The position numbers and the translations under genes are program-made. Positions 58,537-64,000 of a stretch of DNA of 64,000 bases are shown one piece after another (positions within the stretch are counted from its first letter, which is position 1; the number at the start of each line of letters is the position of its first letter). The stretch is from Verrucomicrobiia bacterium DG1235 (GTDB lineage: Bacteria; Verrucomicrobiota; Verrucomicrobiia; Opitutales; Opitutaceae). The stretch spans positions 3,472,335 to 3,536,334 of the forward strand of contig DS990592.1 in NCBI GenBank assembly GCA_000155695.1, read 5' to 3'. The notes under the pieces were generated by a model that made no database searches, was not told where the DNA came from, and saw only the letters and a program-made list of their open reading frames with translations.

Positions 58537-59820
58537 TCAATCCACCCGGTAGCCGATAAGCTTATTCCCATAAAAGGTCGGCACAACAAGCAAACCCTTC
58601 TCTCGAACAAACTCGAAATCGGCTACATTCATCTTCGTCCCCGGCGACACCAACAGCCTGCTCAACGCCCCATCCATACCCACAAGAAAGATGCCTCCCT
58701 CCCATTGAGACACGATCAAAGTCCCATCCGAAAAAGAGCGAATTCCATCAAGGATGCCACCCGCCAATGTAGTTACCGTTTCAATACTTCCATCGGAAAC
58801 ATCGATCGACTTCACCGCCGCCAAACCCGTGCTTCCCGCGATCAACTTCCCTTGGTGAAAATGCAAGCCATTCACTCGAGCCAAGTCCGACCCGGAAACC
58901 CAAGCTTCGAAACCGCCATCAACAAGCGCGATCACATCCTGAGCACCCACAGCTGGAGAGGTATCCGACACATAGATCACTCCGAAATCATCAACCATCA
59001 CATCATTATAAAACGATCCTGGCGGAAAAGGATAGCGCTGCCGAACCTTTCCCGTCTCCGGATCGATCGCCGTAAGCGATCTCCGCTCCACCACGAAAAG
59101 CGTATCCTCGTGCAACAAAAGTCCGGTCGGGTTCGCAAGTCCGCTCACCCACTCACGCTCTAGCAAATCGCCTTCAAGGCTTACCCGACTCAAAAAACCC
59201 GTCGGCGTCTCTCCAAACTGAGCATAGTTCGAAACATAAAACACTCCCCGTTCAGCATCATGTATCACAGATTCGGGTACATTAAGCCCTTCTGTTTCCC
59301 ACACCACACTCAGCCGATCCTCCTCACCCGCCAAGCCCTCAAGCGGACCCTCCATCCTCGCTGCGAAATCCCAAACCCCGCTAGAAGAAGAAATTTGAAG
59401 AAAGATCTGATTCAATCCCTTCCGCAGTTCCAAAACGATCAGCCCGTCAACGTCCACAAACACCTGCTCATGGTTGAGATAAACCTCCATCCGCTCATCG
59501 CACACGAGCTGAGCATTCACCGATTTCGCAGAGCTCGAATAGACCGAACTCCGTGCAAACACAGTAGCCGAGGATCCCTCCTCTACCGGGCCAAAGTCAG
59601 ATAAATTCACCCGCCCAGTCTCATCCGAAGTCGACGCCACCCAATCCAGCCCGAAGAGCAAAAAAAACGAAGGATACCGCCCCGCCTTAACCCGCGACTC
59701 TGCCACCGGCGGCGCCACCTCCCAGTCCGCAAGGGCGACAAGACCTTCAGCGCTTAAGCCCCGAGCAACTTGAAACGCGAAGACAAAAGCCAGCCACTGT
59801 GTAATAATTCGAGCATTCAT
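58537..59820 (-). CDS. Secreted SMP-30/NHL-type beta-propeller protein
   Basis: 427 residues with a signal peptide (WLAFVFAFQVARGLSA). The first 130 residues form a beta domain with a jelly-roll look (VFARSSVYSSSAKSVNAQLV, MEVYLNHEQVFVDVDGLIVL). From about 150 a six-bladed propeller follows: LNVPESVIHDAERGVFYVSN (metal Glu position), GLANPTGLLLHEDTLFVVER, SFYNDVMVDDFGVIYVSDTS (Asn and Asp positions), VNGLHFHQGKLIAGST. This fits gluconolactonase/SMP-30-like lactonases, though many such proteins are only binders. The gene is monocistronic. Confidence 0.75.
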   Translation of the reverse strand: MNARIITQWLAFVFAFQVARGLSAEGLVALADWEVAPPVAESRVKAGRYPSFFLLFGLDWVASTSDETGRVNLSDFGPVEEGSSATVFARSSVYSSSAKSVNAQLVCDERMEVYLNHEQVFVDVDGLIVLELRKGLNQIFLQISSSSGVWDFAARMEGPLEGLAGEEDRLSVVWETEGLNVPESVIHDAERGVFYVSNYAQFGETPTGFLSRVSLEGDLLEREWVSGLANPTGLLLHEDTLFVVERRSLTAIDPETGKVRQRYPFPPGSFYNDVMVDDFGVIYVSDTSPAVGAQDVIALVDGGFEAWVSGSDLARVNGLHFHQGKLIAGSTGLAAVKSIDVSDGSIETVTTLAGGILDGIRSFSDGTLIVSQWEGGIFLVGMDGALSRLLVSPGTKMNVADFEFVREKGLLVVPTFYGNKLIGYRVD

Positions 59821-59845
59821 TATATAGTGAAACTATCCGTATCCC

Positions 59846-60490
59846 CTAGGCTGATACACTATCTCTTTTCAGGCTATCAATTTTGGCAGCCGCCAACTCC
59901 TTCCCAATCGCACGCGCCTTCTTCCTTGTATGCTCACTCATCTTCTTTCGCCTTTCTTTCGCGGCAAGTCCGACAAAGATCACACTAACGCTCCCCGCAC
60001 CAAGAAGCCTCGCCGCATCTTTCAGCAGCTTCACCAACTTACTGGACAGTCGGGAATAGACCGAAGGAGCCGCCGAGGCCGAAACCAGAACCGCGAACTT
60101 CTTTCCACTCTCCAGCCTCGACTTCGGAATAAGAGCTCCCCACGGCCAATAGGCATAACAAACAAGCCTCTCGATAAACTGCTTCATTACCGCAGTCACC
60201 GTTCCGAAATTCATCGGAGAACCGAGCACGAACGCATCGGCATTCTCTACCTCGTCCAATATTTCGCTCATATCATCATCGATGATACATGCCCCCCGCT
60301 CTATACCCTCTTTTTGCGTACACGTTCTACAATTCGTACAGAATTCTATATGCTTATCGATCAAGTAAATCTTACTTGTTTCAGCCCCCGCCTCTTGTGC
60401 GGCCGACAATATTTCATCAATCGTTGAATCAACGACACCATCTTTTCGATAACTTCCAACTATTGCTACAACCTTAACCGGTCCACTCAC
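59846..60490 (-). CDS. Flavodoxin-fold iron-sulfur flavoprotein / NAD(P)H oxidoreductase
   Basis: 214 residues from the GTG preceded by AAAGGAGGCGGCT, the best Shine-Dalgarno sequence in the window; a TTG seven codons upstream has none. An FMN phosphate loop (AIVGSYRKDG) starts the flavodoxin fold; C51TNCRTC with C68 supplies a compact 4Fe-4S motif as in Isf proteins; GSPMNFGTVTAVMKQFIER binds the flavin. Such proteins pass electrons to quinones or reduce oxidants. The C-terminus is basic and helical. Confidence 0.85.
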   Translation of the reverse strand: MSGPVKVVAIVGSYRKDGVVDSTIDEILSAAQEAGAETSKIYLIDKHIEFCTNCRTCTQKEGIERGACIIDDDMSEILDEVENADAFVLGSPMNFGTVTAVMKQFIERLVCYAYWPWGALIPKSRLESGKKFAVLVSASAAPSVYSRLSSKLVKLLKDAARLLGAGSVSVIFVGLAAKERRKKMSEHTRKKARAIGKELAAAKIDSLKRDSVSA

Positions 60491-60649
60491 AGCCGCCTCC
60501 TTTCGAATCAACGAAAACTACTTTCCAAGTCATGATATAGCAAGCGATCAATCACCCCACATAATTGACCCTTTATAACTCACCCCTTCAGGATCTCTCC
60601 CGCCTCGCACCCTTAGATCCGCCGCTCATCACAGCGGCCTTATAAAAAA

Positions 60650-60661
60650 GGCGATCTCGCC
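60650..60661 (-). terminator. Probable terminator of the nhaA gene
   Basis: On the - strand, nine bases after the stop codon, GGCGAGATCGCC forms a short GC-rich hairpin and is followed by TTTTTTAT. The stem is short, but the U-run is good. Confidence 0.45.
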
Positions 60662-60669
60662 GCCACTCG

Positions 60670-61905
60670 CTACTTATCTATCTTCTGCACCCGGAGCAGC
60701 TTTGACAGCAGCCACGCTACCGGACCGGCCGCGAAGCTAAGCAAAGCCCCCAGCTTCATCATATCCCCCGCGCCCTCAGGCAATACCCAGCCTTGCGCCG
60801 AAGACAGCCCAAGCGCCACCGTCGTCACGAACAAGGCTACCGTGAAGCCTATCCCCGCCACACACCCGAGCACCACCACTTGCGGTAAGGTCATCGGCTT
60901 CGGCAAGCTCAGACCGAAGAGCTTGCCCACCCATGACAAAGTAAAAATCCCCAAAGTCTTCCCTACAAACAAGGACAGAAAAATCGTCCACGTAATCGAT
61001 CCGCCAAACGACTCCGCATTCAACAGAACCCCCGCGTTCGCCAAGCCAAACGCAAACAGTCCCACATCTACAATTGGAGCGAAAAAATGCTCGAACCGAT
61101 TCATCGTGTCCCCTCCCTGTTCATCCGCAAAAAGCCCCGCGTCACGCTTCTGATGCGGCATAAAAGGAATGATCGGCACCAGAGCCAAGGCCGCGTGAAC
61201 CCCCGTATTATGCAACCCAAACCAGCTCAAAGTCCCGCCAATCAAAGCATACGGCCAAAAGCTCTTCACTCCCTTGCGTCGCATCCCCTCGCATATCACC
61301 AAAGCAGCCACCAACAACAACAGCCACTCAGGATGCACCTCGGGCGTATAATAAAACGCGATGATCAGCATCCCGATCAAGTCATCCAGCACCGCCAGCA
61401 CCAGCAGAAAGGTCACCGCAGGATGAGCCGCCCCGAAAATGATCCGGGCAAACAGCCAGCAATACGCAATATCAGTCGCCGTCGGCACCGCCCAAGCGGC
61501 CTTGTTCACATCCCCCTGAATCCCGAAAAAATGATATAGCGTGAAAAACACCAAGATCGGCCCGATCACCCCGCCCAAAGTCGCCATCACCGGCATCGCC
61601 GCCTTCCGAGCGCTGCTCAAAGCCCCACCTGGCAAAAAGCTCTCCGCCACCTCCTTGCCAGCGATCCCAAAAAACATCACCATAAACATATCGTTCACCA
61701 CGAAGTGGAAGTTAAAGGTCGTCTTCCCATGCGTCAGCAAATGGGCAAGCCAATGATCAGCAGGAAGCAGCGCTGCCTCCACAAAGGCATGATAGCCTTG
61801 ATCATTCGTGTTGGCCCAGATCAAGGCGATCACAGTACCAGACAATAGAAACGCAGAAAACTGCCGCAGTAGCTTAAATCCGAAGGTCAATGATCCTGAA
61901 GTCAT
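60670..61905 (-). CDS. nhaA: Na+/H+ antiporter NhaA
   Basis: 411 residues, 12 helices. Blocks: FSAFLLSGTVIALIWANTND, HFVVNDMFMVMFFGIAGKEV, WAVPTATDIAYCWLFARIIF, and the cation site LVLAVLDDLIGMLIIAFYY with the paired Asp residues. LGCVAGIGFTVALFVTTVAL is the conserved late helix. It extrudes sodium in exchange for protons, as expected for a marine or salt-tolerant bacterium. It diverges from the chemoreceptor gene. No NhaR regulator is adjacent. Confidence 0.93.
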   Translation of the reverse strand: MTSGSLTFGFKLLRQFSAFLLSGTVIALIWANTNDQGYHAFVEAALLPADHWLAHLLTHGKTTFNFHFVVNDMFMVMFFGIAGKEVAESFLPGGALSSARKAAMPVMATLGGVIGPILVFFTLYHFFGIQGDVNKAAWAVPTATDIAYCWLFARIIFGAAHPAVTFLLVLAVLDDLIGMLIIAFYYTPEVHPEWLLLLVAALVICEGMRRKGVKSFWPYALIGGTLSWFGLHNTGVHAALALVPIIPFMPHQKRDAGLFADEQGGDTMNRFEHFFAPIVDVGLFAFGLANAGVLLNAESFGGSITWTIFLSLFVGKTLGIFTLSWVGKLFGLSLPKPMTLPQVVVLGCVAGIGFTVALFVTTVALGLSSAQGWVLPEGAGDMMKLGALLSFAAGPVAWLLSKLLRVQKIDK

Positions 61906-62041
61906 AAGAAAAACAAATGGCAGAAGGGAATAATTAATCCGCTAGGGAAGACTCCCCACAGACTGCTAGAATCCTGTTCAGTTGCTCAATCCTTTTCGAA
62001 TTTAGCGTAAAACATACGCATCAAACCGAAGCCCGCAGCAC

Positions 62042-62062
62042 AGAGCCCCCGAGGCTCTTCTT
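62042..62062 (+). terminator. Terminator-like hairpin in the nhaA/chemoreceptor intergenic region
   Basis: AGAGCC-CCCGA-GGCTCT followed by TCTTTGG: 6-bp perfect stem on the + strand, where no gene ends. It may be an attenuator in the chemoreceptor leader, or the end of a short RNA from the 120 bases to the left. Confidence 0.3.
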
Positions 62063-62163
62063 TGGTCATCTATCAGAAGCTCTAATAACAAAAGAACCAG
62101 AAGGCTATCTACTCAAGGGAGCTGGAACCAATCCGTTTTCCAAAATCCTCACTCTTACACAAT

Positions 62164-63732
62164 ATGCATACAAATACTGACCGCGCCACTACGGTAAAAC
62201 AAACAACAATCAAATGGAGCATCACCAAGCTCCTCACCGTCACCTTCGGCGCAGTCACCTTCATATTGGCCGCTGCGGCCACTTGGAGTTTTCTCGGAGT
62301 CAATACCCTGCTCAGTACTTCCGAGCAACTGATAGAAGCCAACGAAACCGATAGCCATATCGCTCAGCTTGAGGCGGATCACCTCAAGTGGGTCCAATCC
62401 TTGAGCTTCCTATTCACTGACTCCAAAGTCACGGAGGTCACCGTTCAGACGGACCACACCCAGTGCAACCTCGGCAAGTGGTACCACTCTAGCGACCGAG
62501 ATGAGCTAGCCAAGGGCCACCCAAATGTGGCAACCCTCCTCGCCGACATCGGCCCCCTACACGAGCGGCTCCACAACTCCGCCATAGAGATAGGAATCAC
62601 CTACAAGCAGGACAACAACGCAGCAATCGCCCAAGCCGCCGACATTTTCTCCAATGAATCCATCCCAGCCCTCTCAGGCCTGCAGGATCTCTTTAGCAAG
62701 CTTCGCTCCACCCTCAGTCAGCATTCAGTGACCGAAGAAACGCTGCTCCAGGAAGCCAGCTCCCAAAGATCCTCCATCGCCATTCTCGCAAGCTTCGCAG
62801 TAGTCACAACACTCTGTATCGCAATATTCATTACACGCTGGGTTAAAACCAATTTGGCCCGCTCAGCCAACGCTATCCAAGATGCCTCCCACGCCGTTAG
62901 CGGCGCGGCCGAACAAGTAGCCAGCGGCAGCATCTCCGTTGCAGACGGCTCCTCCAAGCAAGCGTCGACGCTAGAGGAAACAGCCGCCGCCATGGAGGAA
63001 ATCTCCGCCCAAACCAACAACAATCGCGAAGGCGCCCAAAAGACGGGCGAACTGGCGCAAGTGAATCTCACCGCCATCGACGCAGCCTCCGGAAACATCG
63101 ATCAACTCAACACCGCAATCAAAAGCCTCTTCGACAACAGCAAACAGATACAAACCATCGTCCAAAGCATCGACGAAATCGCCTTCCAGACCAATATACT
63201 CGCTCTCAACGCCGCAGTCGAAGCCGCCCGAGCTGGCGAAGCGGGCGCCGGATTCGCAGTCGTGGCCGACGAAGTCAGAGCCCTCGCTCAACGCGCCGCT
63301 GCCTCCTCTCAAGAAACCGCCACCCTAATCGATAATTCCGTCAAGCACATCGATACCAGCATGGACCTCACCCACCGATGCTCCGAGGACTTCAGCAGAA
63401 TCCAAGACACCAGTCGCGACGTTCGCGCTCTCGTCGAAAGCGTCGTCAAATCCTCCACCGAACAAGCCCAAGGCATTACGCAAATCAATCTCTCCGTTTC
63501 ACAGATGGATACCATCGTACAGGAAAATGCAGCAGGCGCCGAAGAGTCAGCCTCCGCATCAAACGAAATGAGATTCCTCGCCCAAAGCCTCGAAACTCAA
63601 GTCGCATCCTTACTCACTTTCGCTGGCTTAGACAAAAGCTCATCCAAGAAGCAACGCCCTCCCATCCAGACGAGCACCCGTCCCAATCGCTCCGCCACGC
63701 CCGCCCCCAAAGCAGACCCCATCTGGAACTAA
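62164..63732 (+). CDS. Methyl-accepting chemotaxis protein with periplasmic CZB-type sensor
   Basis: 522 residues. Two membrane helices (25-47 and 205-226) bracket a periplasmic helical domain containing H73LKW, H98TQC101NLGKWYHS and H133ERLH137, which is the 3-His/1-Cys zinc pattern of CZB domains. CZB is commonly cytoplasmic; here it would be the ligand-binding domain. No clear HAMP follows the second helix: the coiled-coil starts directly. The signalling hairpin [20 protein letters not shown] is typical and the methylation-type glutamates ([12 protein letters not shown]) are present; a Pro/Thr-rich tail closes the protein. Likely senses zinc or oxidants such as hypochlorous acid (known for CZB; inferred here). 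Confidence 0.88.
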   Translation: MHTNTDRATTVKQTTIKWSITKLLTVTFGAVTFILAAAATWSFLGVNTLLSTSEQLIEANETDSHIAQLEADHLKWVQSLSFLFTDSKVTEVTVQTDHTQCNLGKWYHSSDRDELAKGHPNVATLLADIGPLHERLHNSAIEIGITYKQDNNAAIAQAADIFSNESIPALSGLQDLFSKLRSTLSQHSVTEETLLQEASSQRSSIAILASFAVVTTLCIAIFITRWVKTNLARSANAIQDASHAVSGAAEQVASGSISVADGSSKQASTLEETAAAMEEISAQTNNNREGAQKTGELAQVNLTAIDAASGNIDQLNTAIKSLFDNSKQIQTIVQSIDEIAFQTNILALNAAVEAARAGEAGAGFAVVADEVRALAQRAAASSQETATLIDNSVKHIDTSMDLTHRCSEDFSRIQDTSRDVRALVESVVKSSTEQAQGITQINLSVSQMDTIVQENAAGAEESASASNEMRFLAQSLETQVASLLTFAGLDKSSSKKQRPPIQTSTRPNRSATPAPKADPIWN

Positions 63733-63783
63733 GCGAAGGCTCAAGTCACTCCTTCCCATCTCCCCAGGGACGACTGTATCCAC

Positions 63784-64000
63784 TCACGACTCAGTCTTCC
63801 GCCCAAAGCGCTTTCTAACAACGCGTGCGTAAAAAGCCACTGGCACGATCACCAGAACCGAACACAAGACCAGCAGTCCAAAAAGGTTCTTGGTAACCCC
63901 TCCCTGCTCCACCAACTGCCAAGCCAACTCATCGTTCACATGGCGGGCATACGCGACCGCTCCCACCGCCGCCTCACGAGCAATCGTAAAGCCTCCACCC
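63784..64000 (-). CDS. C-terminal end of a membrane protein (partial)
   Basis: The frame is open from the window edge to the stop at 63784; 71 codons are visible. It has one helix near the end (GLLVLCSVLVIVPVAFYARV) and a basic tail (VRKRFGRKTES), preceded by REAAVGAVAYARHVNDELAW. No family can be named from this piece. It converges with the chemoreceptor gene. Confidence 0.6.
   Translation of the reverse strand, partial: GGGFTIAREAAVGAVAYARHVNDELAWQLVEQGGVTKNLFGLLVLCSVLVIVPVAFYARVVRKRFGRKTES

Overview
The window looks like chromosomal DNA from a marine or hemicellulose-degrading member of the Verrucomicrobiota, most likely class Opitutia (Opitutales/Puniceicoccales, Pelagicoccus-like). The basis is the very large TonB-dependent receptor whose mature N-terminus has the ELSPFTV...GYRATSTLAGTRIRT signature I associate with that class, the GH43/GPH-transporter sugar loci, an ADOP-type duplicated orphan permease, TIGR02999-type sigma/kinase pairs, and intergenic repeat words typical of Verrucomicrobiota and Planctomycetota. 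There are no tRNAs, rRNAs, integrases, transposases, CRISPR arrays or phage genes that I can support. The + strand is C-rich over G almost everywhere, whichever strand is coding, so the - strand is probably the leading strand.

Layout. 1-6.8 kb: a pentosan-utilisation region on the - strand (partial GH43, GPH sugar symporter, two secreted paralogous GH43 enzymes) interrupted by an ECF sigma factor and a transmembrane Ser/Thr kinase with TPRs. 6.9-10 kb: housekeeping-like small genes (phosphoesterase, ABA4-like membrane protein, MDP-1 phosphatase, Spy-like protein, TSUP exporter). 10.0-15.1 kb: a candidate structured ncRNA, then a 1187-residue TonB-dependent receptor with a strong terminator, a palindrome-bearing leader and an AT-rich upstream island. 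15.1-23.8 kb: RhlE-like helicase, VF530 protein, aldo/keto reductase, a GH63-like glycosidase, a small helical protein, a secreted cyclophilin and an esterase-DUF1080 fusion. 23.9-37.3 kb: ADOP permease, Pat-like acyl-CoA synthetase/GNAT protein, orphan sulfate-binding protein, Ig-domain lipoprotein-like gene, a secreted esterase and a DUF2868/DUF3482 GTPase pair.

37.7-47.8 kb holds the most unusual locus: a translationally coupled ECF sigma factor and a composite 923-residue protein (anti-sigma-like N-terminus, membrane helix, TonB-box and plug-like segments in permuted order, heptad-derived linker, complete YfbK-type von Willebrand A domain), followed by a 2101-residue secreted/membrane protein made of two homologous beta-rich halves around a five-helix membrane block. 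I read this as a candidate undescribed cell-surface signalling system. 48-49.3 kb: an orphan lasso-peptide-B2-like transglutaminase-fold protein coupled to a GNAT. 49.7-55.3 kb: a c-type haem protein, a cytoplasmic GH31 enzyme with a WQDMT nucleophile motif reminiscent of alpha-1,4-glucan lyases, and a two-module carbohydrate-binding-like protein. 55.3-64 kb: BCAT, radical SAM, ArsP_2-like permease, SMP-30-like protein, iron-sulfur flavoprotein, NhaA, a chemoreceptor with a periplasmic zinc-binding (CZB) type sensor, and a truncated membrane protein.

The intergenic DNA is rich in repeats: a ~230-bp MITE-like element with terminal inverted repeats in three copies, a double-hairpin word that keeps its purine triloops while stems covary, heptad (CTCACCA/CCCAGTA-type) tandem arrays, REP-like palindromes and a family of 25-40-bp words that all end in a G-rich block plus an A-tract.
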